Positions 1 to 9,261 of a stretch of DNA of 64,000 nucleotides are shown in pieces. How positions within the stretch are numbered: position 1 is the stretch's first letter; every line of letters starts with the position of its first letter. The stretch is taken from the NCBI GenBank assembly GCA_024742665.1, contig JANSYA010000013.1:34085-98084 (forward strand), given 5' to 3'. This DNA comes from a bacterium. GTDB taxonomy: Bacteria; Spirochaetota; Leptospiria; Leptospirales; Leptonemataceae. Under the pieces are notes generated by a model. The model was not told the origin of the DNA and ran no database searches. It saw nothing but the letters and a program-made list of their open reading frames with translations. The position numbers were made by a program, and so were the translations under genes.

Positions 1-74
1 CGACCACCGTGATGTATCTAAACTTCACGCGCGACGAAGCGCAGGACCGCGAACTTACGGCGACACGAGACTGA
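1..74 (+). CDS. C-terminal end of an unidentified protein (partial)
   Basis: An open frame enters from the left edge and stops with TGA at 72-74. The readable tail is TTVMYLNFTRDEAQDRELTA followed by TRD. It ends five bases before the stop of the convergent isocitrate dehydrogenase gene, which is the spacing expected of a real gene end. The residue composition looks protein-like, but about 23 residues are too few to name a family. Confidence 0.4.
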   Translation, partial: TTVMYLNFTRDEAQDRELTATRD

Positions 75-78
75 AGGC

Positions 79-1560
79 CTACTCGCCCTGACCCAGAGAA
101 AAGCCGCGCTCGCCGTCGAGATAGTACAGGTTTTCGGTTTTGATCGGTTCCAGCCCGGCGGAGTGGATGCGTCCGAGCAGCTCGATGACTTCGTCGCCTT
201 TGATCGGCGGATAAGTCGGCTGCCCGCCCGGGCCCCCGGTCGGATTCGCGTCTACGTGCACGAAACGACAGCGCCAGTGATCGGTTAAAAATGTTTCGGG
301 CATTCCGTCGGGATAGACCTTCACCCCGCGATTCGTGATCAGCTTGAGTTTCATATCCGACCCGGCCGCCCGGGTCAGGGCGTCCCCGAGGGCCTGCGGA
401 TCCTCGGTTTCGTCGCAAAGAAAGACGTCCACGCCGACCAGTTGGCGATAGACTTTTTTGCGTTTATAGGCGGGAATCTGCAGCGGACGCGTATTGCCGC
501 CGAAATCGACCGGGCGGAACTGGCCGGGGCTGCGCCCCAGACGGTCAACGACCGCCTGAGCGAATTCCTTCGTGCCGACCTTCTTTTTACTGACGCCGGA
601 TTTATAAATATCGCCGGTATGCACGCCCTCTTCGATCGCGCAAAGCCAGGCGTTGCTGATTTTCGCCGCGGCTTCAGGCAAACCCATATGCACTAACATC
701 ATCACGGCGCCGTTTAAGAGGCCGGACGGATTGGCGATGCCTTTGCCGGCGATATCAGGCGCGGAACCGTGAATGGCTTCGAACATACCCATATTCACGC
801 CGATATTGGCCGAGCCGGCCAGTCCCACCGATCCAGAGATCTGCGCGACGATGTCCGAAATAATATCGCCGTAGAGATTCAGCGTGCAGACCACGTCGAA
901 CTGAAAGGGCCGATCGGCCAGCAGCGCCGCCCCGATGTCGATGATGATGTGCTCTTTTTCGATTTCCGGATATTCCGCGCCGATCTCGTCGAAGATCTTA
1001 TGAAACATTCCATCGGCGTGCTTCATGATATTGTCTTTGGTCATGCAGGTGACCTTTTTGCGGTTGTACTGCCGGGCGTACTCGAAGGCGTAGCGCACGA
1101 TCTTTTCCGTTCCCGGACGGCTGATCAATTTCAGCGACTGCACGACGTCGCCGGTCTGCTGGTGTTCAATGCCGGCGTACAGATCCTCTTCGTTTTCTCG
1201 AATGATCACCATATCCAGCACGGGATGCTTGGTTTCGACGAAAGGATACAAGGAACGCACGGGACGCACATTAGAATAGAGCCCCAGGCTTTTTCGCACC
1301 GTAACGTTCAGACTTTTGTAGCCGCCGCCCTGAGGCGTCGTAATCGGAGCCTTGAGAAATACGCGGGTTTCCCGCAGTAGGTCCCAGGCGCCCGGCTCGA
1401 TCCCGGAGCTCACCCCGCGTTCGTAGACTTTTGCGCCGATGTCGATAAACACGGGTTCGATGGGCGCGCCCGCCGCGCGCAGAATTTCCATGGTCGCGTC
1501 CATGATTTCCGGGCCGATGCCGTCGCCCTTTGCTACAGTAATTTTGATCGGAGTCGTCAT
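79..1560 (-). CDS. icd: NADP-dependent isocitrate dehydrogenase, long form
   Basis: The enzyme oxidises isocitrate to 2-oxoglutarate and CO2 in the TCA cycle. The 493-residue product begins with an isopropylmalate/isocitrate dehydrogenase fold, including the GDGIGPE start motif. The phosphate-binding segment (near SLNVTVRKSLGLYSNVRP), the metal-binding region (LNLYGDIISD) and the FEAIHGSAPDIAGKGIANP signature are all present. About 140 residues follow the usual core. This matches the long Thermus/Rickettsia-type subfamily rather than the shorter E. coli Icd. The ATG at 1560 directly precedes the conserved N-terminus. It is divergent from coaE across about 115 bp and convergent with the partial gene at the window edge. 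Confidence in the function is high. NADP rather than NAD use is inferred from the subfamily. Confidence 0.93.
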   Translation of the reverse strand: MTTPIKITVAKGDGIGPEIMDATMEILRAAGAPIEPVFIDIGAKVYERGVSSGIEPGAWDLLRETRVFLKAPITTPQGGGYKSLNVTVRKSLGLYSNVRPVRSLYPFVETKHPVLDMVIIRENEEDLYAGIEHQQTGDVVQSLKLISRPGTEKIVRYAFEYARQYNRKKVTCMTKDNIMKHADGMFHKIFDEIGAEYPEIEKEHIIIDIGAALLADRPFQFDVVCTLNLYGDIISDIVAQISGSVGLAGSANIGVNMGMFEAIHGSAPDIAGKGIANPSGLLNGAVMMLVHMGLPEAAAKISNAWLCAIEEGVHTGDIYKSGVSKKKVGTKEFAQAVVDRLGRSPGQFRPVDFGGNTRPLQIPAYKRKKVYRQLVGVDVFLCDETEDPQALGDALTRAAGSDMKLKLITNRGVKVYPDGMPETFLTDHWRCRFVHVDANPTGGPGGQPTYPPIKGDEVIELLGRIHSAGLEPIKTENLYYLDGERGFSLGQGE

Positions 1561-1676
1561 AGGCTCTAAACACGCCCTTCGCCCCCGCCTGCTGTCAAGG
1601 CTCTTCGAATCCGCGAAGCTTCTACAGAATAGAAAAAAAGCTTGTACTCAGCTTCCCGCGTGCCAGGCTCGTACTC

Positions 1677-2372
1677 GTGGGCGTATCGTACCCGGAGCTT
1701 CCGTCAATTCAGTGGCCGACCGATCGCGCGTGCTTTCTGCTCGGACTGACCGGCGGCATTGGCTCGGGAAAATCGGCGGCGGCGCGCTGCTTTGCGGAAT
1801 CGGGCGCGGAAGTCGCCGATGCGGATCAAATCGCCCGGGAAGTGCTGCATTCAGAGACGCTCCGGGAACCGCTGCGGGCCGCCCTGGGCGATGGAATCTT
1901 CGACGAAAGCGGCCAGGTCTCCCGGCCGGCGATCGCGAAACGGGTCTTTGGGCATCCAGAGCGTCTGGAACGCCTGAACGGCCTGATTCATCCGGCGGTG
2001 CGTCAGGAGTTTCAGCGACGCCAGGCGGATTTAGAAGCCCGGGCCGGACAGGATGCGGAACTGATTCCGGTGCTGGTCTACGATATTCCGCTGCTGTTCG
2101 AAAGCGGGCAGCAGGATCAGTTCGATTTGATCGTGGCCGTGACGGCGCCGGTCGAGCTGCGTTACGAACGCGTGGAACGGCGCAACGGCTGGAGTCGGGA
2201 TGAGTTTGATGGACGCGAGGCGGCCCAAATGCCGCTACGGGAAAAGGCGGAACGCGCCGATTTTGTAATAGAGAACGCGGGCAGCGAAGCCGATCTGGCC
2301 GCGGCCGTGCAGGCCCTGTATCGCCGGATCGTCGCCGAAAAGCGCGAACCGAAAATGGAAAAAACACAGTGA
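1677..2372 (+). CDS. coaE: Dephospho-CoA kinase
   Basis: It catalyses the last step of coenzyme A synthesis, the ATP-dependent phosphorylation of dephospho-CoA. The P-loop GLTGGIGSGKS lies at residues 23-33 and is followed by the DADQIAREVL segment typical of CoaE. The DIPLLFESG motif is in the middle, and a basic C-terminal region completes the fold. At 231 residues it is slightly longer than usual because of about 20 extra N-terminal residues. The start used is a GTG at 1677, and a start nearer the P-loop is possible. Its TGA overlaps the GTG start of the following SPOR-domain gene, so the two are probably co-transcribed and translationally coupled. Confidence 0.93.
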   Translation: MGVSYPELPSIQWPTDRACFLLGLTGGIGSGKSAAARCFAESGAEVADADQIAREVLHSETLREPLRAALGDGIFDESGQVSRPAIAKRVFGHPERLERLNGLIHPAVRQEFQRRQADLEARAGQDAELIPVLVYDIPLLFESGQQDQFDLIVAVTAPVELRYERVERRNGWSRDEFDGREAAQMPLREKAERADFVIENAGSEADLAAAVQALYRRIVAEKREPKMEKTQ

Positions 2373-3511
2373 AGAAAAGAGTCTTTTACGTTATCAATCT
2401 CGACCGCGGTCGCATCTGGGTTCTCGCGACCCTGCTGGTCAGCACGCTGCTGTTCGCTTTCGCGACCGGCTTTCGCGTCGGCACTTCGCGTTCCGGAGAC
2501 GCGGATCTTCTGTCGAATTCGAATCGATCGGGCGTCGACATGGAGCTCGCGAGCCTCGGGGCCACTACCGGATCTCCGGACATCGGCGGCGAGTACGACG
2601 AACGCGGCGACACGACTCAGAACGCGAACGCCGACCTGAGCAAGCCCCTGGAACTCGAACGCTCCGAACAGGGCGCGAGTCCCTTCGAAAAGAGCTTCGA
2701 AAAGCAAAACGCTTCCGGCGATCGCAATGAATTTCGCGACGCAAACGACAGCGTTCGCGACGGGAGTCGAGATCGCGTCATGGATTCGTCATCATCTTTA
2801 GCCGCGCCCGCAGCTGTGGATCGACGCACAGAACAACAACGCGCCAGCGAGAAAGCGCGCGCCAGCGAACAAGAACGCCTGGCGAAGGCCCGCGCCGCGG
2901 CTCAGAAAAAACGAGCCGAGGCCGCGCGACGCGTCGCCGAAAAAAAGAAGCGCGATGCGGCGAAACGCAAACGAGAGCTCGCACGCAGAGCGGAAGCTGC
3001 TCAGAAAAACAGCAGATCGCCCTCTGCGACGAAAACAAAATCCGCGAAAGAAATCGCGGCGGCGCAGCGCGGCGCGAAGTCGGCTTCAGAAAAAAAACAA
3101 AGCGCTGCGAAACAAAGCGCTCAAAAATCCACGACGATAGCCACGGACAATCCCCGTTCGGCTTTGCTCGAATCGGACTCCGGTTCCCTGCGCATGGCGA
3201 ACGTCTCGAAAGAAACTCCACGCAGTCAAACAGAGTCCCAGGACAAAGCCGCGAAAGCCCGGGAAACGACGCAAAGCAATTCTCGCAAAACGTACAGCCT
3301 CCAGCTGGGGGCCTTTAGCTCGCGGGCCGCATCTGATCGCATGGCCGCGACGCTAAAGAAACAGGGCTTTCATCCATATATTGTCCAATCCCGTGGGAAA
3401 TTTTTGGTCCGGGTCGGCAAAAGCGATACGGCGAAAGACCTCTGGAAACTCGAAACCGGCCTGCGCAAAAACAAATACGCGCCAATGCGGGTTTCGTCCA
3501 AATCCCGCTGA
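2369..3511 (+). CDS. SPOR-domain inner-membrane protein with basic linker
   Basis: This 380-residue protein is probably anchored in the cytoplasmic membrane and reaches peptidoglycan. One transmembrane helix is visible at residues 16-35, preceded by a short basic N-terminus (MKKR). A long low-complexity region follows. Residues about 155-260 are extremely rich in Ala, Lys, Arg and Glu and probably form a coiled coil or extended spacer. The C-terminal 75 residues, beginning YSLQLGAFSS, form a SPOR domain, which in known proteins binds denuded glycan strands at the division septum. The architecture resembles FtsN or DedD, but no FtsN-specific motif is visible. It starts with GTG inside the coaE stop (GTGA overlap). 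A role in cell division or wall maintenance is inferred from SPOR alone. Confidence 0.8.
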   Translation: MKKRVFYVINLDRGRIWVLATLLVSTLLFAFATGFRVGTSRSGDADLLSNSNRSGVDMELASLGATTGSPDIGGEYDERGDTTQNANADLSKPLELERSEQGASPFEKSFEKQNASGDRNEFRDANDSVRDGSRDRVMDSSSSLAAPAAVDRRTEQQRASEKARASEQERLAKARAAAQKKRAEAARRVAEKKKRDAAKRKRELARRAEAAQKNSRSPSATKTKSAKEIAAAQRGAKSASEKKQSAAKQSAQKSTTIATDNPRSALLESDSGSLRMANVSKETPRSQTESQDKAAKARETTQSNSRKTYSLQLGAFSSRAASDRMAATLKKQGFHPYIVQSRGKFLVRVGKSDTAKDLWKLETGLRKNKYAPMRVSSKSR

Positions 3512-3641
3512 GTATCTGCGATTTCCGGGCGGCTCTCATACGTCTATGCGGCCACCCGGGTGTTTCCTGGTGTTTTTGTAGAGAATCAGTTTTTGTGACG
3601 ACAGTCCGGGCCCCGGTCCGAATCGCGCTCCGGATTTTAAC

Positions 3642-4325
3642 TTGTCACGAGACCCCGCTTTGTGGCGCAGTCTTATTGTGACGCCGGAAGAAAAACAGGT
3701 CAAGTCACTCGTGGTCAGTACGATGATTGACCGCCTGGAAAACACTTACCAGGATTTCATCACCGAGAAGAAAGGCTACGAGAAGATCGGAGACTTCTTC
3801 CGGTATCATCTGTATTCCCCGCCCAATAAAGAGGCTCGCGACGCGGCCCTCGACGATCTATACGCGAAACTCAAATCGGTCACCGGTAAAGAGATGACCG
3901 AAAACATTCACAAGCTGATTGTTTTAAACAGGCTCACAGACGAGCTCGACCTTGAAACCGCCCGCGTGCTGCTGGCCGGAAAATTCAAGAATATGGATCT
4001 GGCGGAGCTCGAACAGCAGACCCTGAGCGCCGATGAACTCAACGAAGCGATCGCCGAAGCCGGCCGCTTTGAAGACCGAGAACTCCAGATCGACATGGTC
4101 TGCGAATCTCTGGCCTTCTTCTTCGCGCTTTCGAAACTGCCGCTGATTCGCCTGGTGCTTGCGCCGATCAAGGTCGCAGCGTCGATGGTCGGTGCGATGG
4201 ATCTGGTCGGCACAATGGAAGCCGGTTATGATCTATCTCGCGGGATCAAAAACATGCAGGAATTCTCCGACGCTTTCACCGAACGAGAAAAAACTTTGAT
4301 CCGTTCGCTCAGCGCGACTGCTTGA
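3642..4325 (+). CDS. Conserved helical protein, possibly FFLEELY-motif related
   Basis: The protein has 227 residues, is mostly helical and has no signal peptide. The segment IGDFFRYHLYSPPN followed by a region ending RLTDELDLETA resembles the FFLEELY-motif proteins of proteobacteria in spacing and character, but the match is weak and made by eye. A moderately hydrophobic stretch near residues 150-190 could contact membrane. The TTG start at 3642 is uncertain. A GTG about 12 codons downstream, giving MTPEEKQVKS, is equally plausible, and neither has a clear Shine-Dalgarno sequence. It lies just upstream of ppk on the same strand with a 73-bp gap. No function can be assigned. Confidence 0.7.
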   Translation: MSRDPALWRSLIVTPEEKQVKSLVVSTMIDRLENTYQDFITEKKGYEKIGDFFRYHLYSPPNKEARDAALDDLYAKLKSVTGKEMTENIHKLIVLNRLTDELDLETARVLLAGKFKNMDLAELEQQTLSADELNEAIAEAGRFEDRELQIDMVCESLAFFFALSKLPLIRLVLAPIKVAASMVGAMDLVGTMEAGYDLSRGIKNMQEFSDAFTEREKTLIRSLSATA

Positions 4326-4398
4326 AATCCGGTCGGGCTCTTCGTCGTCGGCGATATGGGCGGCGCTGTCCGCCCTTCCGGAATCGGAGACTACTGAT

Positions 4399-6714
4399 AT
4401 GCCCGAGAATACAAAATCAAAATCCGCGAACTCTGGATCCGGCGGCGCGAACCGATCGAAAAAAAGCGCCGCGTCAGCCGCGACCGCGACACCGCTTTCG
4501 CGTACGAATTACAGCCTCTTCTTCAATCGCGAATTGAGCTGGCTGCAGTTCAATAAGCGGGTAATGGAAGAAGCGGCGCGCCGGGACAACCCCTGGATGG
4601 AGCGCCTGAAATTCCTGTCGATCTTCGAGTCGAACAGCATCGAGTTTTTCATGATTCGCGTGGCCGGCCTGAAGCAGATCGTCGCCTCCTCGATCAAAGA
4701 GATCCAGATCGACGGCAGCACGCCCGACGAAGCGCTGCAGGAAATATCCCGCCAGACCCAGCAAACCGAACAAACTCTGGCTCGTCATGTACGCGAAGTA
4801 TTCGCCGGGCTGGAAAGCCACGGTCTGATCATCCTCGAGTCATTCAAAGACCTGACCCAGAGCGAAAAGAAATTCGCCGAAGATTATTTTAATAAGAACC
4901 TCTTTCGGATTCTGACGCCCCTGGCCATCGATCCTTCGCATCCCTTCCCGCATATCGCGAACAATCGCTTGAACCTGGCCGTGACGCTGCGGCGCAAAGA
5001 CGCGCGCGATAAAAACGTGGATTCGTACGCGGTCGTCGAAGTGCCGAACGTTATGCCGCGTTTTATTGAGCTGCCGGCCCGGGCGCGCTCCGGACAGCTG
5101 AACCAGAAACGTTTTATTCCCCTCGAAGAGATTATCAAACTCAACGCGCAGGTTTTGTTTTCCGGCACGACCGTGAAAAGCCTCACCGGCTTCAGCATTC
5201 TGCGCAACAGCGATATTTCGATCGACGAGGTCGCCTCGGACAACCTGCTGTCGACGATCGAAGACGAACTCAAGAACCGCCGCTGGGGCGAAGCCGTACG
5301 ATTGACCTATCGCGCGGGCATGCCCGAGAATATCCGCGAATTCCTGCGGGGCAAACTAGACTTAGAGCCCAACGAAATTTACGAACGCGATTTCATGCTG
5401 AATCTAAACGATCTCATGCAGATGTATTCGGCGATCGAAAATCCGGCGCTCTTCGACAAACCCTTTATTCCCCACAGCGGCGTAAAACTCGAACATCCCA
5501 AAAAGATCTTCGCCGCCATTCGCAAGCAGGACATTCTGCTGCACCATCCCTACCAGTCTTTTCAGACCGTGGTCGATTTCCTGGCCATCGCCGCCCGGGA
5601 TCCGAAAACTCTCGCCATCAAACAAACCCTGTACCGCGCCGGCCGCGACAGCCCGATCGTCCAGTCCCTGATTGAAGCCGCCGAAAACGGCAAGCAGGTC
5701 ACGGCCCTCGTAGAACTCAAAGCGCGCTTCGACGAAGAACGCAATATCACCTGGGCGCGGGCCATGGAAGACCACGGCATCCACGTCGTCTACGGACTGG
5801 TCGGCCTCAAGATCCACGGCAAGATGCTGCAGGTCGTGCGCCAGGAAGCCGACGGCGTCCGGGCCTATGCTCATCTCGGCACGGGCAACTATAATCCGGT
5901 GACGGCGAAACTGTATACGGATATGTCGCTGTTTACGGCCGACCCGGAAATCAATAACGACGTAACGAATCTCTTTCATACGCTGACGGGCTACGCGACG
6001 CTGCCGAAACTCAGCAAGATCGCAGCGGCTCCGATTAACTTACGCGAAACCCTGGTTAAGCTAATCAACAAGGAGATCAGCAACGCCGAGTCGGGCAAGC
6101 CGGCCGGCATCGACGCGAAAATGAACAGCCTGGTCGACCCCGACATGATCGTCGCTCTGTATCGCGCTTCCCGGGCCGGCGTAAAGATCCGGCTTAATGT
6201 TCGCGGCATTTGCTGTTTGCGACCGGGCTTGCCGGGCGTGAGCGAGAATATCCAGGTCGACTCGATCGTCGGTCGCTATCTGGAACACAGCCGCGTTTTC
6301 TGTTTCACGAACGCCGGAAATCCACGCATATTTATGGCCTCCGCCGACTGGATGCCCCGCAATCTGAACCGTCGCGTCGAAATCATGTTTCCGATCGTCG
6401 ATCAGGAACATATCCAGACCATCTTGAAAATCATGGACGTCACCTTTAAGGACAATCACAACCGTCGCCAGCTGCAGTCCGACGGCGGCTATGTGCGCGT
6501 GCGACCGGCCGCTCAGGAAAGTCGCTTTTCGTCCCAGCGTTTCTTTCGAGAAGAAGCCGACAAGATTTTCGACAAAGAAGAAAAAGACCGCCGCAATCGC
6601 CGCAAGACGATCTTTCAACCGCTCACGAATCCCGACCGCGGAGTTCCCGAAGATCTGGCGGCGGATATCGCGAAAGACGAAAGCGATTCCGACGGCATCG
6701 CCGGACGCGTTTGA
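4399..6714 (+). CDS. ppk1: Polyphosphate kinase 1
   Basis: PPK1 reversibly polymerises the gamma-phosphate of ATP into inorganic polyphosphate. The 771-residue protein has a Ser/Ala/Lys-rich N-terminal tail of about 35 residues, followed by the N-terminal domain starting FFNRELSWLQFN. A head domain and two phospholipase-D-like catalytic domains follow. The histidine expected to be autophosphorylated is in AYAHLGTGNYN at about residue 492. The second catalytic histidine is in YLEHSRVF. The C-terminus (after about residue 715) is charged and variable. The stop overlaps a possible TTG start of the next gene. Polyphosphate storage and stringent or stress responses are the usual context. No exopolyphosphatase gene lies beside it. 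Confidence 0.96.
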   Translation: MPENTKSKSANSGSGGANRSKKSAASAATATPLSRTNYSLFFNRELSWLQFNKRVMEEAARRDNPWMERLKFLSIFESNSIEFFMIRVAGLKQIVASSIKEIQIDGSTPDEALQEISRQTQQTEQTLARHVREVFAGLESHGLIILESFKDLTQSEKKFAEDYFNKNLFRILTPLAIDPSHPFPHIANNRLNLAVTLRRKDARDKNVDSYAVVEVPNVMPRFIELPARARSGQLNQKRFIPLEEIIKLNAQVLFSGTTVKSLTGFSILRNSDISIDEVASDNLLSTIEDELKNRRWGEAVRLTYRAGMPENIREFLRGKLDLEPNEIYERDFMLNLNDLMQMYSAIENPALFDKPFIPHSGVKLEHPKKIFAAIRKQDILLHHPYQSFQTVVDFLAIAARDPKTLAIKQTLYRAGRDSPIVQSLIEAAENGKQVTALVELKARFDEERNITWARAMEDHGIHVVYGLVGLKIHGKMLQVVRQEADGVRAYAHLGTGNYNPVTAKLYTDMSLFTADPEINNDVTNLFHTLTGYATLPKLSKIAAAPINLRETLVKLINKEISNAESGKPAGIDAKMNSLVDPDMIVALYRASRAGVKIRLNVRGICCLRPGLPGVSENIQVDSIVGRYLEHSRVFCFTNAGNPRIFMASADWMPRNLNRRVEIMFPIVDQEHIQTILKIMDVTFKDNHNRRQLQSDGGYVRVRPAAQESRFSSQRFFREEADKIFDKEEKDRRNRRKTIFQPLTNPDRGVPEDLAADIAKDESDSDGIAGRV

Positions 6715-6758
6715 AAATTGGTGTGCGTGCACGCGGGCCGCGCGTATCTTTTTCAGAT

Positions 6759-7895
6759 ATGGCCCTGAATGTTTTCCGGCTGATTCGCTCTGCGCTTCCC
6801 GCATCGCCTGGATCCCGACTATTTCGCTCCGCACTGGCGGCCCTGATCGCAATCACCGCAGTGCTATCGGGCGCGACCGCTTGCGTGAGCCTCGACCCGG
6901 ATCGCATCAATTCCCCGCACTACCGGGACGGACGCTATCGCAATATCGATCCGGACGACGCCATCGCCGACAAACACTTCGGGTCTGTGCTGTACTGGAA
7001 GCTCTTCGGCGAAGTCGACCCGCCCGCTCCCGGATCCGGCCCCGGAGACGATCAGCCGCCGGAAACCACGCAGCTGAGTCGCGCCGATCTGCTCGCGGAT
7101 CCGGGACAGGTGCGCATCGTCTGGCTCGGACACAGCACCGTCTGGATCGCCAGCAACCGCAACGGCGAACGCTTTCATTTAATTTGCGATCCGGTCTTCG
7201 ATACGATTCTCAGCCAGAGCCGCATGACGCCCCTGCCGATTGCGATTACCGCCCGGGATCTACCGCCGGTGCACGCCATCGCCGTCAGCCATCCCCATCT
7301 CGATCACATGGACTTCGACAGCCTGCGCACATTGCAGGAGCTGAATCCGGATGCGGCTCTGTATGTGCCGTCGGGAACGCGCGCTTTCGCCGAAGACGAA
7401 GAGCTGCGCAATTTACGCATACTCGAATGGTGGGAGTCGGAAGCCTTCGCGGCGGCCGGCGCAAATCGCATTCACTATCTGCCCGCCCATCACTGGAGCC
7501 GGATGGGCGTAAACGATATGATGCAATCCCACTGGTTGAGCTTCGCATTCGAAATCGACGGTCGCCTGATTTATTTCGCGGGAGATACAGGCTTCTCTTC
7601 GCACTTTCAGAAAATCGCCGCGCGCTTTCCCTCCGGTTTCGACGCGGCCCTGATGCCGATCGGCGCCTTTAAGCCGCGCTGGTTCATGAAGCATGCGCAC
7701 ATCGATCCACAGCAGGCGTACGAGGCGAGCCGGCTGTTGAAAGTCCGCAAGATCCTGCCGGTGCACTGGGGCACTTTCGGCCTGGGAGACGATCGGCCGC
7801 GCGAGCCCGCGTCGTTTTTACGAAAGGTTCTGGACGACGCGGGCGAAAGCGATCGTGGTTATATCTGGCAGCCCGGCGGCCACTTCGATCTCTAA
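6759..7895 (+). CDS. MBL-fold metallo-hydrolase, probable lipoprotein
   Basis: It belongs to the NAPE-PLD/UlaG-like branch of the metallo-beta-lactamase fold. Metal ligands are intact: SHPHLDHMD gives HxHxDH, a further histidine lies in the PAHHW segment, the aspartate is in YFAGDTGF, and late histidines are in KHAHIDP and VHWGTF. The N-terminus has a basic region, a hydrophobic core and a spirochaete-type lipobox (LSGATAC), so the mature enzyme is probably lipid-anchored outside the cytoplasmic membrane. The ATG at 6759 (MALNVFRL) is preferred because it gives a compact signal peptide. A TTG at 6711 overlapping the ppk1 stop would add 16 residues. The substrate is unknown. A phosphodiesterase acting on phospholipid-derived esters is possible by family only. 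Confidence 0.85.
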   Translation: MALNVFRLIRSALPASPGSRLFRSALAALIAITAVLSGATACVSLDPDRINSPHYRDGRYRNIDPDDAIADKHFGSVLYWKLFGEVDPPAPGSGPGDDQPPETTQLSRADLLADPGQVRIVWLGHSTVWIASNRNGERFHLICDPVFDTILSQSRMTPLPIAITARDLPPVHAIAVSHPHLDHMDFDSLRTLQELNPDAALYVPSGTRAFAEDEELRNLRILEWWESEAFAAAGANRIHYLPAHHWSRMGVNDMMQSHWLSFAFEIDGRLIYFAGDTGFSSHFQKIAARFPSGFDAALMPIGAFKPRWFMKHAHIDPQQAYEASRLLKVRKILPVHWGTFGLGDDRPREPASFLRKVLDDAGESDRGYIWQPGGHFDL

Positions 7896-7897
7896 TT

Positions 7898-8641
7898 ATG
7901 TCGACGAAAACCGCTCAGAGTATGCATACCATCACCCGCGATTTAGTTCGCGCGGTGAATCGATTTAAGTTTTCGCAACCGGTGACTCACGTATACAATC
8001 CGCTGGTTTACGCGGCCGAGTCTCACACGCAATACATCGATCGCTTCGCGGCGAAACCGAAGCGCGTCGTATTTCTGGGAATGAACCCAGGCCCCTTCGG
8101 TATGGCTCAAACCGGCGTGCCCTTCGGCGAAATCGCCATGGTCCGCGATTGGATGAAAATTAAAGCGCCGGTGGGGAAACCGAAAAACGAACATCCCAAA
8201 CGTCCGGTGCTGGGTTTTGAATGCACGCGCAGCGAAGTCAGCGGCACCCGCCTGTGGGGGCTTTTCCGCGAACGCTTCGGCTCCGCCGGAAAATTCTTCG
8301 CGCAACACTACGTCGCTAATTACTGTCCGCTCGTTTTTATGAGCGAAAGCGGCGCAAACGTCACTCCCGACAAGCTGCTCGCCGAAGAACGCGAACGGCT
8401 CTTCGCCGTATGTGACTCTCATCTACGCCGTCTGGTGGAAGTACTGAACCCGGACTTCTTGATCGGCGTCGGTAAATTCGCCGAGAAGCGCGCGCGATTG
8501 GTGCTCGGGCAGCAATCGGAAAACGAGCGACCGCGCATTACGACCATCCTGCATCCCAGCCCGGCCAGCCCGGCGGCCAACCGCGACTGGTCGGGCACAG
8601 CGACCGCGCAGATGATAGCGAACGGCATCTGGCGGGCCTGA
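7898..8641 (+). CDS. SMUG1-type uracil-DNA glycosylase
   Basis: It excises uracil, and in known relatives also oxidised uracil derivatives, from DNA in base-excision repair. The family 3 signature GMNPGPFGMAQTGVPFGE is present, with the catalytic asparagine at residue 63. The second motif HPSPASPAAN has its histidine near residue 219. Length (247 aa) fits the family. The start ATG lies two bases after the stop of the upstream hydrolase, so the two are probably co-transcribed. SMUG1 enzymes are best known from animals and occur in scattered bacteria. The human HPSPRNP motif is altered to HPSPASP here. Assignment to the family is firm, but the lesion range is unknown. Confidence 0.92.
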   Translation: MSTKTAQSMHTITRDLVRAVNRFKFSQPVTHVYNPLVYAAESHTQYIDRFAAKPKRVVFLGMNPGPFGMAQTGVPFGEIAMVRDWMKIKAPVGKPKNEHPKRPVLGFECTRSEVSGTRLWGLFRERFGSAGKFFAQHYVANYCPLVFMSESGANVTPDKLLAEERERLFAVCDSHLRRLVEVLNPDFLIGVGKFAEKRARLVLGQQSENERPRITTILHPSPASPAANRDWSGTATAQMIANGIWRA

Positions 8642-8707
8642 GTTCATAGCCGGCCCGGGCGTTCCGAAGTCCGCGCAATCAATCCTGCAATACGTCGAAG
8701 TCCGCCT

Positions 8708-8735
8708 ATCCTGCGACATAAATTTGTCGCAGGAT
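8708..8735. promoter_or_regulatory. Perfect inverted repeat after the SMUG1 gene
   Basis: Arms ATCCTGCGACA and TGTCGCAGGAT (11 bp, perfect) flank a 6-nt TAAATT loop. It lies 66 bp past the SMUG1 stop and 142 bp before the response-regulator start. No T-tract follows on either strand, so it could be a non-classical terminator for the upstream genes or an operator for the downstream signalling pair. Confidence 0.5.
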
Positions 8736-8877
8736 TCAATACAGCCTCCTGCGCGACTTATCTATATAAAATGAAAAAATAGATGCGAAAGAAACGGTCG
8801 GATTCGTTTATTAGCCTATCTTAAGAGTGGCAGGGTCGATCGATACCCGGGGCTGCGAAAAAAGCGATCATTCATAT

Positions 8878-9240
8878 ATGAAGTTACTCATCGTCGACGA
8901 CTCCATGATTCTTCGCGCGCACCTCAAACAGGCTTTGAAACAATTCAACCTGGAGATCGTCGGTGAGGCGGTCAACGGAATCGAAGCGCTCGATCATTTT
9001 CGCAAACAGCAGCCCGACCTGGTAACGATGGACATCACCATGCCGGAGATGGACGGGCTGACCTGCACCCGCGAAATGTTGAAACTCAATCCGGATGTTA
9101 AGATCATCATCATCAGCGCGCTTTCGAGTGCGGACGTGGCGATCCAGGCGGTCGCCGCGGGCGCGAAAGATTTTATTCGCAAGCCTTTCGAGCCGGCGGA
9201 ACTGGAAAGGGCCGTTCAGTCCATCCTCTGCCGGGACTAA
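8878..9240 (+). CDS. CheY-like single-domain response regulator
   Basis: This is a stand-alone receiver domain of 120 residues. The acidic pocket DD is in LLIVDDSM, the phospho-acceptor aspartate is in LVTMDITMPEMDG, the switch Ser is in ISALSS and the conserved Lys is in FIRKPF. There is no output domain. The ATG at 8878 directly before KLLIVDD is chosen; an upstream start would add 17 residues unlike any receiver N-terminus. It lies 21 bp upstream of a CheA-like kinase on the same strand, which is its likely phosphodonor. The same pairing recurs at 58.7-62 kb, where the regulator also precedes its kinase. Confidence 0.93.
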   Translation: MKLLIVDDSMILRAHLKQALKQFNLEIVGEAVNGIEALDHFRKQQPDLVTMDITMPEMDGLTCTREMLKLNPDVKIIIISALSSADVAIQAVAAGAKDFIRKPFEPAELERAVQSILCRD

Positions 9241-9261
9241 GACGATACCAGAATCATTCCA

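Noticed and set aside
6491..7672. 393-codon open frame overlapping the end of ppk1 and the MBL hydrolase
   Set aside because: It is in the +1/+2 frame of two well-supported genes, is extremely Arg-rich and matches nothing. It is a shadow of high-GC coding sequence.
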